From: an uncultured Clostridia bacterium
GTDB taxonomy: Bacteria; Bacillota; Clostridia; TANB77; CAG-508
Length of the DNA: 64,000 nucleotides
Reading direction: 5' to 3'
NCBI GenBank assembly: GCA_944392175.1
Contig: CALXVT010000007.1
Location: forward strand, 1-64,000
Shown: piece by piece, positions 1 to 7,854 of the stretch
How the letters are laid out: each line of letters starts with the position of its first letter
How positions within the stretch are numbered: position 1 is the stretch's first letter
Translations under genes and position numbers: made by a program
The notes under the pieces: model-generated
What the model saw: only the letters and a program-made list of their open reading frames with translations
Databases searched by the model: none
What the model was told of the DNA's origin: nothing

Positions 1-383
1 CAGAAGATAAGAAAATGAAAGAAGATATAGAAGTTAGAAATAATGCAGAAAGCTTAATCTTTAATACAGAAAAAACATTAAAAGACTTAGGAGATAAGAT
101 TAGCAATGAAGAAAAATCTAAAGTAGAAGCAGAACTTGAAAACTTAAAGAAAACATTAGAAGGTAAAGATACAGAAGCTATTAAATCAGCAACAGAAAAA
201 TTAACATCTGTATTCTATGAAATAACAGAAAAATTATATAAAAATGCAAATCCTAATGGTGCTGCTGGAGCAGGAGATCAAGGAGCTACATCAGGAACAA
301 CAGAAGAAGGACCAAAAACAGATGACAATGGAAATGTATATGATGCAGATTATAAAGTAGAAGACGATAATGACAAAAAATAA
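1..383 (+). CDS. dnaK: Chaperone protein DnaK, C-terminal end (5' truncated by window)
   Basis: This is the last part of the Hsp70 chaperone, which folds proteins in the cytoplasm by ATP-driven cycles with DnaJ and GrpE. The open frame enters from the window edge at base 3. Seen: the helical lid of the substrate-binding domain (EVRNNAESLIFNTEKTLKDL, typical DnaK lid sequence), then a Gly/Ala/Thr-rich linker and an acidic tail ending VEDDNDKK. The ATPase and most of the beta-sandwich domain lie outside the window. dnaJ follows 55 bases downstream, the usual dnaK-dnaJ order. The Met at base 15 is internal, not the start. Identification is firm because lid, tail and neighbour all agree. Confidence 0.95.
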   Translation, partial: EDKKMKEDIEVRNNAESLIFNTEKTLKDLGDKISNEEKSKVEAELENLKKTLEGKDTEAIKSATEKLTSVFYEITEKLYKNANPNGAAGAGDQGATSGTTEEGPKTDDNGNVYDADYKVEDDNDKK

Positions 384-392
384 TTTTAAATG

Positions 393-417
393 TTGGGGGC
401 CTTAAAGAGGCCTCCAA
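393..417 (+). other. Hairpin between dnaK and dnaJ
   Basis: A 9-bp stem (TTGGGGGCC with GGCCTCCAA, one G-U pair) and a 7-base loop. No T-run follows, so it looks like an RNA-processing or attenuation hairpin rather than a full terminator. It could adjust the dnaK:dnaJ ratio (inference). Confidence 0.5.
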
Positions 418-438
418 TAATTAAGTTGGAGGAAAATA

Positions 439-1590
439 ATGGCAGAAAAAAGAGATTATTATGAAGTTTTAGGTGTAAATAAAAATGCAACAGATGATGA
501 ATTAAAGAAAGCATTTAGAAAACTTGCTAAAAAATATCATCCAGATGCAAATCCAGATAACAGAAAAGAAGCAGAGGAAAAATTTAAAGAGGTAAATGAA
601 GCTTATGAAACACTTTCTGACCCACAAAAAAGAAAAATGTATGACCAATTTGGATTTAATGGCCCACAAGGTTTTGGAGGTCAAGGTGCAGGTCAAGGCG
701 GATATTACTCATATAGTGCTAATGGTTTTGATGGATTTGGAAATTTTGGTGATTTTGGCGATATATTTAGTTCATTCTTCTCTGGATTTGGCGGAAGTAG
801 CAGAAGTAATAGAAATGGACCTAAAAGAGGTAGAGACCTAAGACATGATATAGAAATTACTTTTGAGGAAGCATATTCTGGAGTAAAAAAAGAATTTTAT
901 ATAAATAGAAATGAAAAATGTACTACATGTAATGGAACAGGAGCAAAACCGGGAACAAATCCAGTTACATGTTCACATTGCCATGGTACAGGTCAAATAA
1001 CACAAGTACAAAATACAATTTTAGGTCAAATGCAAACTACAAGAACTTGTCCAGATTGTCATGGTACAGGTAAAATTATAAAAGAACCATGTTCTAGCTG
1101 TAGAGGAAAAGGAACAGTAAGAAAACAAGCCAAAGTTACTGTAAATATTCCTGCAGGTATTAATGATAATCAAACTGTTGTACTAAGAGGAGAAGGAGAA
1201 CCAGGAGAAAGAGGCGGAGAAAAAGGAGATATTTATGTAACAATACATTTAAAAAGACACAGTATATTTACTAGAAATGGAAACAATGTTTATTGTGATA
1301 TCCCTGTTACAATTACACAAGCAACTCTTGGTGCAGAACTTGAAATACCAATGGTAAATGGAGAAAAAGTAAAATATAAAATACCAGAAGGAACTCAAAC
1401 TGGAACTAAATTTACTATAAAGAATAAAGGATTTAAAGCAATAAATGCTAACTGGCAAGGAGACTTTGTATTTACTGTAAATGTACAAACACCTAAAAGA
1501 TTAACAAAAGAGCAAAGAGAATTATTAGTACAACTTGCCAAAACAATGAATGAACAGCCTCCAGTAAAGAAAAGAGGATTATTTGGATAA
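439..1590 (+). CDS. dnaJ: Chaperone protein DnaJ
   Basis: Hsp40 co-chaperone that delivers unfolded proteins to DnaK and stimulates its ATPase. The 383 residues are a normal length for type I DnaJ. Domain order: J domain (about 5-70, with HPD at 34-36), a Gly/Phe-rich linker with repeated FGG, FGD and GFG (about 75-130), a zinc region with four CxxCxGxG repeats ([32 protein letters not shown]; the last has K in place of T), then C-terminal substrate-binding domains. GGAGG lies 8 bases before the ATG. It sits directly after dnaK and ends at a strong terminator. No hrcA or grpE is visible; they would lie upstream of the window. Confidence 0.98.
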   Translation: MAEKRDYYEVLGVNKNATDDELKKAFRKLAKKYHPDANPDNRKEAEEKFKEVNEAYETLSDPQKRKMYDQFGFNGPQGFGGQGAGQGGYYSYSANGFDGFGNFGDFGDIFSSFFSGFGGSSRSNRNGPKRGRDLRHDIEITFEEAYSGVKKEFYINRNEKCTTCNGTGAKPGTNPVTCSHCHGTGQITQVQNTILGQMQTTRTCPDCHGTGKIIKEPCSSCRGKGTVRKQAKVTVNIPAGINDNQTVVLRGEGEPGERGGEKGDIYVTIHLKRHSIFTRNGNNVYCDIPVTITQATLGAELEIPMVNGEKVKYKIPEGTQTGTKFTIKNKGFKAINANWQGDFVFTVNVQTPKRLTKEQRELLVQLAKTMNEQPPVKKRGLFG

Positions 1591-1607
1591 AATTATTTCA
1601 TAAATAT

Positions 1608-1653
1608 AAAAAAACTGTGAAAGAACATATTATATTCTTTCACAGTTTTTTTT
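1608..1653. terminator. Bidirectional Rho-independent terminator (dnaJ / convergent orphan gene)
   Basis: A near-perfect inverted repeat, AAACTGTGAAAGAA / TTCTTTCACAGTTT, flanked by A and T runs. It lies between dnaJ on the plus strand and the convergent gene ending at 1664 on the minus strand, so it can serve both. Confidence 0.9.
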
Positions 1654-1663
1654 AGTTAATTGA

Positions 1664-2362
1664 TTATTCTGGATAGTTAGGAATCAGCAGATCAAAATCA
1701 AAAATATATCCAAGATTTTCTAAAATCTCAGTGATTTTTGAATAATTTTTTACAAGATAGGTTTCTCCATCTGCTGCATATATAATGGTAATAAAATTTC
1801 TACCATCATATGCAGTGTTAAATTTTCCTAATTTTTTTTCAGGAGAAATAGAGGATGACATAGGATAATATGTCACTTTTGCTCCAATGCAAATACCGGT
1901 ATCTGGTATTTTTCTTGCAACAGATAAAAGTTGGTCCGGAAGCGGTTCAATGCCTATTAATTTAGCAACGCGTTTTAATCCGTCTTTAGTAACTTGGGCA
2001 GAATACTTAAATAGTGTATCACAATTCTTTTCCCATTCCATATGTGATTCTTTTGAACCAGTTGTATAAACATTAGGGCCATATGGAACGTATAAGACTT
2101 CATCACTTACTTTTTGAAATCCACTGTTTTCAAGTATTTCTTCAATACTACGAAAATATGGACAGATAAATGTACCAAACTCTGCAGCATAAACTACTGT
2201 TCCCAGTGCAGTTTCGTTCATATCCGAACAATTATATATTCGAATATCGGTCTGTATAGGATGGACTATATATGATGAGTTTTCATCATATATCCGAGTA
2301 CCATCTACAGAAATTTTTATACTTCTTCCCATGACTTCTGCAATATCAATTTTCCCTTTCAT
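1664..2362 (-). CDS. Orphan protein, paralogue of the 4040-4753 product
   Basis: Function not recognised. The 232-residue protein has no signal peptide or membrane segment. It is clearly paralogous to the protein at 4040-4753: both carry RIYN, TFICP followed by an aromatic pair and an I-E-[ED] element, a GF.KV segment, ARKIP/AKKIP, IIYA.DGE.Y and a closing [LV]PN[YF]. The repeated 'ATEYETFICP'-like and 'IIYASDGE'-like units suggest two similar beta-rich halves in each protein (inference). Codon use is less A/T-biased than in dnaJ next door (CCG, GCG and CGG appear), like several other orphan genes here. The start is supported by GGAGG and a good promoter upstream. Confidence 0.75.
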   Translation of the reverse strand: MKGKIDIAEVMGRSIKISVDGTRIYDENSSYIVHPIQTDIRIYNCSDMNETALGTVVYAAEFGTFICPYFRSIEEILENSGFQKVSDEVLYVPYGPNVYTTGSKESHMEWEKNCDTLFKYSAQVTKDGLKRVAKLIGIEPLPDQLLSVARKIPDTGICIGAKVTYYPMSSSISPEKKLGKFNTAYDGRNFITIIYAADGETYLVKNYSKITEILENLGYIFDFDLLIPNYPE

Positions 2363-2406
2363 AGAAAACCTCCTATAGTGCTTGTTTCAACATTGTTACT
2401 AGTAAA

Positions 2407-2435
2407 AATATATCATGATTTATGTAAGTATGCAA
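2407..2435 (-). promoter_or_regulatory. SigA-type promoter for the 1664-2362 gene
   Basis: Read on the minus strand: -35 TTGCAT, a 17-base spacer ACTTACATAAATCATGA, and -10 TATATT with an extended TGn. The spacer is nearly the same as in the promoters at 4800, 20760 and 25370. Confidence 0.75.
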
Positions 2436-2465
2436 ATATATATAGAAATAAAAAAAACAATATGA

Positions 2466-2471
2466 TATAAT
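2466..2471 (+). promoter_or_regulatory. Extended -10 element for the amidoligase operon
   Basis: TATAAT preceded by TGA, 24 bases before the ATG at 2495. There is no convincing -35 at 17 bases; the extended -10 may compensate. It diverges from the minus-strand promoter at 2407-2435. Confidence 0.5.
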
Positions 2472-2494
2472 CTAAAAAAAATAAAGAGGGAAAT

Positions 2495-3601
2495 ATGAAA
2501 TACGTAGGAGAAAATAAAAAATTAGGATTGCCAGATTATATTATATTTGGTATAGAAATAGAAGCAAATAATGTAAAAACAAAAAATGGATTATATGATG
2601 GAGAAAGCGGAAAATATATAGAAGAACTTGGTTGGCATAAAGCGACAGGTACGGAAGAAAGCTTAGTAAAGCATGGAGGTGCAGAACTAGTTTCTTCTAA
2701 ATTAAAAGATGAAGAAAAAACATATGAAAATATCGAAAGTATATGTAATCAAATAAAAAAATATCCACTAAAAGATAAAGAAGCAGAAGCAGACGAGAAA
2801 TGTGGATTACATATACATTTTGATTCTGAATGTTTAAGAAAAGATCCAAGAAAAATGGAGGCTTTTAGAAAAATTAATGCAGAAGCAGAAGAGCTAATAT
2901 ATAAGATGTGTAACGAAAAAGGTAATCCAATTAGGAAAGATGCTATCTCTAAAAAATATAATGGATTAAATTTAGTATCATCATTATGGCGAAAAGGTAT
3001 GGCCGCTCCAACAGGAAAAAAAGTCTTAAAAAAGATAGAAAAAGGAACTTTAAAAGTATCTTATAAAAAATTTGGTTTATTAAGAAGGACTGTTGTTAGT
3101 AAATATAAATTAGATGAAAGAAGATATGCAGGACTTAATTTAACAAATGTTGGTAATCCAAATAAAAATACTGTAGAATTTAGAATGGCAAATGGGACTT
3201 TAGATCCAAATGTAATAAAACAAAATGTATTTTTATATGCTTCAATAATAAAAACTGCAGTAGAAATGGTGGATTATCCAGAAAAATATACAGATAAACT
3301 AGAAAAGTTTTATAATAGAGATGTAACAGAAAAAGAAAAAGCAGAAAACTTTTTAGATTTAATAATGGATTCTGAAGAAGATAAAAAAATATATATGGAT
3401 AGATGGGAATCTGTAAAAGATTCAGAAATTTTTAAAGATGCAACTAAAAGAAGAATATTTCCTGAAACATTTAAAAAAGATGATTTTAAAGATTTAAGTA
3501 GGAAAGTTGCAAGAGGAAGAATAACACAAGTATATAATATAATTAAGGATGTGTTAACTAATACAAAAGAAAGAGGAGAAATGTCGGGAGATGCTAGATA
3601 A
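2495..3601 (+). CDS. Amidoligase family protein (putative COOH-NH2 ligase)
   Basis: This resembles the amidoligase family with a glutamine-synthetase-like fold, enzymes thought to join a carboxyl to an amine using ATP. Its substrate is unknown. Seen in order: FGIEIE at 18-23 (acidic metal/ATP strand), an E-L-V-S segment after SLVKHGG, CGLHIHFD at 103-110 (family His-x-His hallmark), YAGLNL, and TVEFRMANGT starting near 226. The remaining C-terminal ~110 residues are helical and charged. The next gene starts inside its last codons (11-base overlap), so the two are probably translationally coupled. No second ligase or gamma-glutamyl cyclotransferase is adjacent. Family assignment is good; reaction and target are not known. 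Confidence 0.8.
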   Translation: MKYVGENKKLGLPDYIIFGIEIEANNVKTKNGLYDGESGKYIEELGWHKATGTEESLVKHGGAELVSSKLKDEEKTYENIESICNQIKKYPLKDKEAEADEKCGLHIHFDSECLRKDPRKMEAFRKINAEAEELIYKMCNEKGNPIRKDAISKKYNGLNLVSSLWRKGMAAPTGKKVLKKIEKGTLKVSYKKFGLLRRTVVSKYKLDERRYAGLNLTNVGNPNKNTVEFRMANGTLDPNVIKQNVFLYASIIKTAVEMVDYPEKYTDKLEKFYNRDVTEKEKAENFLDLIMDSEEDKKIYMDRWESVKDSEIFKDATKRRIFPETFKKDDFKDLSRKVARGRITQVYNIIKDVLTNTKERGEMSGDAR

Positions 3602-4004
3602 GAAGTATCAAAAAGCACTTAAGGAAGTAGATGAGGTATTAAAATATACAGATATAAATTTATTAAAAAAAATACCAAATAAATTTATAAATTTTATTCA
3701 CGAAAATATGGATAATAGCTATATTATAAATATAAATCCTAATGTTAATTTGACTGAACAAGTACTTTTGCCAGAAACAGAAAATATACTAACATTAATT
3801 TATTTATCATATTGGGCAACTAATGAAGAAAAAGAAGAATATTATAATAACCAAAAAGTAAAGGTTAAATCATATGATGAAATATTTAAGAATGAGAATG
3901 TAAATAATACAATTTCTAATAAAGAATTAACAATAATAAAGAAAGAAAATATTGTAACTAAATTTATAAATTGGATAAAAAATATATTTACAAAAGCCAC
4001 ATAA
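3591..4004 (+). CDS. Small protein of the family also found at 14772-15209
   Basis: Function unknown. The 137-residue protein has a helical N-terminus (EVDEVLKYTD), a KIP element, I.INPN at about 50-55, a helical stretch with YWATNEEKEE, and a basic hydrophobic C-terminal helix (INWIKNIFTK). The protein at 14772-15209 has the same layout: EV-x-E-[IV]-LKY, KIP, INP, YW..EE.[RK]EE and IKHIFKRK. The tail could bind membrane or a partner (inference). It overlaps the amidoligase gene by 11 bases, so it is probably made with it. I infer a partner, substrate or carrier role. The terminator stem overlaps its last codons. Confidence 0.75.
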   Translation: MLDKKYQKALKEVDEVLKYTDINLLKKIPNKFINFIHENMDNSYIININPNVNLTEQVLLPETENILTLIYLSYWATNEEKEEYYNNQKVKVKSYDEIFKNENVNNTISNKELTIIKKENIVTKFINWIKNIFTKAT

Positions 4005-4030
4005 GAACTGAAGTTCAAATGTGGCTTTTG
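3991..4030. terminator. Bidirectional terminator overlapping the end of the small-protein gene
   Basis: CAAAAGCCACAT and ATGTGGCTTTTG form a 12-bp perfect stem, extended inside by GAACT/AGTTC. The 5' arm encodes the last residues of the 3591-4004 protein. The convergent gene ends at 4040. Confidence 0.85.
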
Positions 4031-4039
4031 TGTTGATGC

Positions 4040-4753
4040 TTAGATTTCGTCAAAATTTGGAACAAAGAGACTTTGTTTCAAGATATATCCTCGTTTATTC
4101 AACTCCTTCTCAAGGTTATATTCTGAAGGAAGTTTTCCAACATAAACTTCGCCATCTGATGCATATATTATATATGTTTTTGTAGAATCTTCGTTTTCTT
4201 TATTTTCTTTATATGCATATAATCCGCGAAAATCTATATTGTTAACATATGGAAAATCTGTACAAAGAATTGGATAAAACTTTTTCTTCAATTCTTCACA
4301 AAAAATTCCATCGGCCGGTATTTTTTTGGCCACCTCCATAAACTTTGGTGGAACCTGAGGAAGAAGCCAAGATTTTTTCTCCTTTTCCATCATTTCTTTT
4401 GATACTTCAATACAATATTTACGTATTGCATTGAAATTGGAAAACCATGGGTCCAATGCATTCCGATACTTTGGACACATTTGGGGACCAAAGTTTACAT
4501 TTATAATAGTGTGGTCCACTTTTGAAAATCCGTTTTCCTTTAATAAGTCTTCGATGCCAAAGAAAAATGGACAGATAAATGTCTCATATTCTGTGGCAAA
4601 AACAAAGAAACGTCTATCATCAGAATAATTATATATTCTAGATGATATGTTTTCCAATGGACAAAAAACTGTGTCAGGATCTCTTATTGGTAATCCGGAT
4701 TTTGGAACCCGATAGCTTCTTGCCATTAAATCCACAACATCAAATTTCTTCAT
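4040..4753 (-). CDS. Orphan protein, paralogue of the 1664-2362 product
   Basis: Function not recognised. I chose the ATG at 4753 (237 residues, starting MKKFDVVDLMARS) because GGAGG precedes it and it aligns with the start of the 232-residue paralogue; a longer open frame reaches 4828 but would run through the promoter. Shared with the paralogue: RIYN, ETFICPFF followed by GIEDLL, a GFSKV segment, AKKIP..GI, IIYASDGEVY and a closing VPNFDE. No transmembrane segment. Codon use differs from the host genes, as in its paralogue. The two genes flank the amidoligase operon in the same orientation and have nearly identical promoters, which suggests duplication of a gene with its promoter (inference). 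Confidence 0.75.
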   Translation of the reverse strand: MKKFDVVDLMARSYRVPKSGLPIRDPDTVFCPLENISSRIYNYSDDRRFFVFATEYETFICPFFFGIEDLLKENGFSKVDHTIINVNFGPQMCPKYRNALDPWFSNFNAIRKYCIEVSKEMMEKEKKSWLLPQVPPKFMEVAKKIPADGIFCEELKKKFYPILCTDFPYVNNIDFRGLYAYKENKENEDSTKTYIIYASDGEVYVGKLPSEYNLEKELNKRGYILKQSLFVPNFDEI

Positions 4754-4799
4754 AGAGAATACCTCCAATTGTATATATTTCAACAGTGTTACGGTGGAA

Positions 4800-4828
4800 A
4801 TTATATCATAATTTACATAAGTGTGCAA
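4800..4828 (-). promoter_or_regulatory. SigA-type promoter for the 4040-4753 gene
   Basis: Minus strand: -35 TTGCAC, 17-base spacer ACTTATGTAAATTATGA, -10 TATAAT with extended TGn. Close match to the promoter at 2407-2435. Confidence 0.8.
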
Positions 4829-4856
4829 TATATATGAGCTGAGTTCGTAAATTATG

Positions 4857-4885
4857 TTGACTAAATCGAATGATGATGATATACT
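4857..4885 (+). promoter_or_regulatory. SigA-type promoter for the cupin gene
   Basis: TTGACT, 17-base spacer, TATACT with TGA just before it. It lies 33 bases ahead of the cupin ATG and diverges from the promoter at 4800-4828. Confidence 0.75.
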
Positions 4886-4917
4886 AATATGCGATTAAAA
4901 GTAGAGGAGGAAAACAG

Positions 4918-5223
4918 ATGAAACTTATTGAACAGTTAGAAAAAATCGAGATACGGGAAGAAATTTTTAGTGGAGTCTGGAAAGCAGTAGTCAATGCAAA
5001 AGAAGTTTCAGTGTTGACTATTGAGCCCGGTAAAGAAATCGAACTGCACGAACATAAGGATGATCACGAGATATATATTGTGCTCAAGGGCATGGTGCAA
5101 ATTGATGGCATTGTATGTTCTGAAGAAAACATACGTATATGTAACTGTGGTGAAAGCCATCGGGCAGCCAATACTTCTAATTCGGAAGTAATCATACTTG
5201 CAATCAAGATTGACGCGGAGTAA
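4918..5223 (+). CDS. Small single-domain cupin protein
   Basis: A 101-residue protein consisting almost entirely of one cupin beta barrel. Cupin motif 1 is complete: G38, then H44-x-H46, E51 and G58 (the G-x5-H-x-H-x4-E-x6-G pattern). Motif 2 is near-complete: G78, H81 and N85, with Asn in place of the usual Pro. Three His and one Glu can therefore bind a metal. Such small cupins range from sugar-binding proteins to metal-dependent enzymes and sensors, so the activity cannot be given. It is a single-gene unit with its own promoter and a GGAGG site, and its codon use is less AT-biased than that of its neighbours. Fold assignment is confident; role is not. Confidence 0.85.
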   Translation: MKLIEQLEKIEIREEIFSGVWKAVVNAKEVSVLTIEPGKEIELHEHKDDHEIYIVLKGMVQIDGIVCSEENIRICNCGESHRAANTSNSEVIILAIKIDAE

Positions 5224-5251
5224 TACCGCGTCTTTCTATGTTTTAGAGCGA

Positions 5252-5289
5252 TTTTGAACTTTAGGGACGGTCCTTAAAGTTCAAAAATT
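5252..5289. repeat. GAACTTTA-GGGACGGTCC palindromic repeat, copy 1
   Basis: TTTTGAACTTTA and TAAAGTTCAAAA pair perfectly around the core GGGACGGTCC, giving a long hairpin. Followed by AATTATGTAA. Probably also ends cupin transcription. Confidence 0.85.
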
Positions 5290-5414
5290 ATGTAAATAAA
5301 GAAAATTAAAGAGAATTTATATTTTTAATAAATAAAATAGAAAAAATAAATTTACTAGTATAAAATAAAGATATAAGTAGAAAAATGTTTTAAAATAGAA
5401 GGGGAGGACTAAAA

Positions 5415-5903
5415 ATGAAGAAAAAATATTTAATAATAATTATCATAATTATCATTTTATTAATTATTGCCGGAATATTATATTATCCCCAATATACTAA
5501 ACAAGAATTTTGGGATTATATTCGAAATATAGAATATGACGTAAAAATAACCAAAATAACAAAAGTCCTTTTTGTAGAGGATACAGGAGCTTATGATGTT
5601 AATTATAAATTAGTAAATTTAGAAAATAGAAAATTATATTCAATACACTATAGTGGCTTTATGGGACACGATATTGATCGTTATAGTATAGGAGAAAAAA
5701 CTTTAACAAATAAGCAAATCGAACAAATTTCAACACTCTCGGAAATGGAATCAGAAGATGTTGATGAGGTTGGAAGTATTAATCAAAATGAAATAACTCA
5801 AATTAATCGTCCTGATTCTAAATATTATTGGAAAATTATATATAATGGAAAAGAAATAGAACTAAATAAATTACCTTTTTCAGAGGAAATAATAGGTTAT
5901 TAA
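5415..5903 (+). CDS. Membrane-anchored protein of unknown function
   Basis: Not recognised. The 162-residue protein starts MKKK, then one long Ile/Leu-rich membrane segment (about 5-26) without a lipobox Cys, so an N-in/C-out anchor with a ~135-residue domain outside the cell is likely. That domain is beta-rich with many Tyr (YDVKITKITKVLFVED, KYYWKIIYNGKEIEL). The upstream GGGGAGG is a strong ribosome site. The gene is alone, bracketed by two palindromic repeats whose cores lie in opposite orientation (5252-5289 and 5942-5970). It has the host's AT-rich codon style, unlike the adjacent cupin. Confidence 0.6.
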   Translation: MKKKYLIIIIIIIILLIIAGILYYPQYTKQEFWDYIRNIEYDVKITKITKVLFVEDTGAYDVNYKLVNLENRKLYSIHYSGFMGHDIDRYSIGEKTLTNKQIEQISTLSEMESEDVDEVGSINQNEITQINRPDSKYYWKIIYNGKEIELNKLPFSEEIIGY

Positions 5904-5941
5904 ATTTTTTTATACCAAATAACATATTTATGTTTACTAAA

Positions 5942-5970
5942 TGAACTTTAAGCTCCGTCCCTAAAGTTCA
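5942..5970. repeat. GAACTTTA palindromic repeat, copy 2 (core inverted)
   Basis: TGAACTTTA / TAAAGTTCA stem around AGCTCCGTCCC; the core reads as the reverse complement of copy 1. Also followed by AAAAATTATGT. Confidence 0.8.
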
Positions 5971-5988
5971 AAAATTATGTTAAGTATT

Positions 5989-6017
5989 TTACAGAATTAG
6001 AAAAGTTATGATATAAT
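5989..6017 (+). promoter_or_regulatory. SigA-type promoter for ispH-murB-yvcK
   Basis: TTACAG (or TTTACA one base upstream), 17-base spacer, TATAAT with extended TGA. It lies 34 bases ahead of the ispH ATG. Confidence 0.7.
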
Positions 6018-6051
6018 TGGTGCAAAATTAGACTTAAATTAGGAGAAGCAT

Positions 6052-6894
6052 ATGGAAATATATTTAGGAAAAACAGCAGGTTTTTGTACAGGAATAAAAC
6101 ATGCTATAAAAAATACAAACGAGGAGCTAAAAAAATACGATAAAATAGACTGTTTAGGAGATTTATTACATAATAATCAAGTTTTAGACAAATTAAAATC
6201 AAAAGGATTAAATATAATAGATAAAATAGATGATGCAAAAAATAGAGTAATTATAAGAGCACATGGTGTAACAAAAGATATATATGAAATAGCAAAAGAA
6301 AAAAATGTAGAATTAATAGATTGTACATGCCCAAAGGTATTAAAAATACACGAATTAGCAGAAAATTTATCTAAAAAGAATAATTATGTTGTAATAATAG
6401 GTGAAAAGAATCATCCTGAAACATTAGGAACATTTAGTTTCGTGAAAGATGGAGAAATTATAGAAGATTTAGAAGAATTAAAAACAAGAATAGAAGATTT
6501 AAATAAAAAAGAATATATTGATGTAATTACTCAAACAACTTGTAATTTAAAAAAATTCGAAGAAATAGAAAAATATTTAAAAGAAAATGTAAAAACTAAG
6601 ATTAAAATTTATAATCGCATATGTAATGCAACAGAATTAAGACAAAAAGAAACTGAAAAAATTTCAAGAGAAGTAGATTTTATGATTATAATTGGAGGAC
6701 CAAAAAGTTCTAATACACATAAATTATACGAAATTTCTAAGAAAAATTGTAAAAATGCGATTAAAATTGAAACTGTAAAAGAATTATATAATATAAATTT
6801 TGATAATATAAATAAAGTAGGTGTTATGGCTGGAGCTTCAACACCTGACGAAAGTATTAATGATGTTGTAAATTATTTAAAGGAGAGAAAATAA
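6052..6894 (+). CDS. ispH: 4-hydroxy-3-methylbut-2-enyl diphosphate reductase
   Basis: Iron-sulfur enzyme of the non-mevalonate isoprenoid pathway; it reduces HMBPP to IPP and DMAPP. The 280 residues match the bacterial length. The three cluster cysteines are visible in GFCTGI (C12), DCTCPKV and ICNATELRQ. HNNQV, RAHGV, HPET, an S-S-N-T-H segment and GASTPD are also present. In many Clostridia ispH is joined to or next to the S1 gene; here it heads an ispH-murB-yvcK unit and S1 lies at 28.4 kb. Its stop codon abuts the TTG start of murB with no gap, which suggests coupling. Predicted cytoplasmic and oxygen-sensitive. Confidence 0.97.
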   Translation: MEIYLGKTAGFCTGIKHAIKNTNEELKKYDKIDCLGDLLHNNQVLDKLKSKGLNIIDKIDDAKNRVIIRAHGVTKDIYEIAKEKNVELIDCTCPKVLKIHELAENLSKKNNYVVIIGEKNHPETLGTFSFVKDGEIIEDLEELKTRIEDLNKKEYIDVITQTTCNLKKFEEIEKYLKENVKTKIKIYNRICNATELRQKETEKISREVDFMIIIGGPKSSNTHKLYEISKKNCKNAIKIETVKELYNINFDNINKVGVMAGASTPDESINDVVNYLKERK

Positions 6895-7830
6895 TTGGAT
6901 ATAGAAAGAGTATCTAATGATTTAAAAGAAAAAATTTCAGAGGAATCTGTAATTTTAACAAATGAGCCCATGTCTAAACATACATCTTTTAGAATAGGTG
7001 GAAATGCAGATATTTTTATAAAAGCTAAGACAGAAGAAGATATAAAACAAATATTAAAATATTCTAGTGAAAAAGAAATTCCGTTAACTATTATTGGAAA
7101 TGGAAGTGACCTACTAGTAAAAGATGGCGGAATAAGAGGAATTGTTTTAAAAGTAGATATAGATATATTAAAAATAGATGAAATAAATGATAAAGATTAT
7201 ATTATTACAGTTGGTGCAGGTGTAAAAAATGGATATCTGGCACAAAAATTGTTGATAGAAGAAATAGAAGGTTTCGAATTTGCTTCTGGAATTCCAGGTT
7301 CCATAGGTGGAGCAATTAGGATGAATGCTGGAGCTCATGGTGGAGAAATGAAAGATATTGTGCAAGAAACAACTTGTATGGATAGACAAGGAAATGTAAT
7401 TGTTTTAACAAATGAAGAGCAAGAGTTTGAATATAGAAATAGTATATTTAAAACAGATAAATACATTATTTTGTTTACAAAGTTGCAATTAAAACATGGA
7501 ATTTATAAGGATATAAAATCAAAAATGGATGAATATTCTGAATGGAGAAAAGTTCATCAACCAATTGAATATCCATCAGCAGGAAGCACATTTAAAAGAG
7601 GAACAGACTTTATAACTGCAAAACTAATTGATGAATGTGGATTAAAAGGATATTCTATAGGTGATGCTGAAGTTTCAACAAAACATGCAGGATTTGTAAT
7701 AAATAAGGGAAATGCAAAAGCTAAAGAAGTAATAGACTTAATAAAATACATTAAAGAAAAAGTTGCTGATAAGTTTGGCAAAGAAATAGAATTAGAAGTA
7801 CAAATAATTGGTGAAGATGCCAAAAAGTAA
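6895..7830 (+). CDS. murB: UDP-N-acetylenolpyruvoylglucosamine reductase
   Basis: FAD enzyme that reduces UDP-GlcNAc-enolpyruvate to UDP-MurNAc in peptidoglycan synthesis, using NADPH. The 311 residues are normal for the family. Seen: a MSKHTSFRIGGNAD N-terminus, GNGSDLLV, the FAD loop SGIPGSIGGAIRMNAGAHGG, YRNSIF with the catalytic-region Arg, AGSTFKRG with the catalytic Ser, and STKHAGFVINKG. The start is TTG directly after the ispH stop; AGGAGAG 8-14 bases upstream and the zero gap support it. Together with yvcK it keeps part of the common Firmicutes murB-rapZ-yvcK-whiA order, but rapZ and whiA are missing. Confidence 0.97.
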   Translation: MDIERVSNDLKEKISEESVILTNEPMSKHTSFRIGGNADIFIKAKTEEDIKQILKYSSEKEIPLTIIGNGSDLLVKDGGIRGIVLKVDIDILKIDEINDKDYIITVGAGVKNGYLAQKLLIEEIEGFEFASGIPGSIGGAIRMNAGAHGGEMKDIVQETTCMDRQGNVIVLTNEEQEFEYRNSIFKTDKYIILFTKLQLKHGIYKDIKSKMDEYSEWRKVHQPIEYPSAGSTFKRGTDFITAKLIDECGLKGYSIGDAEVSTKHAGFVINKGNAKAKEVIDLIKYIKEKVADKFGKEIELEVQIIGEDAKK

Positions 7831-7854
7831 TTTTTGAAAGGATGTATAAACAAA

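Noticed and set aside
4753-4828. Longer N-terminus for the 4040 gene
   Set aside because: The extension crosses the promoter, while GGAGG and the paralogue support the ATG at 4753.
7834-7854. TTG start for yvcK at 7834
   Set aside because: No ribosome site ahead of it; AAAGGA lies between it and ATG 7855.
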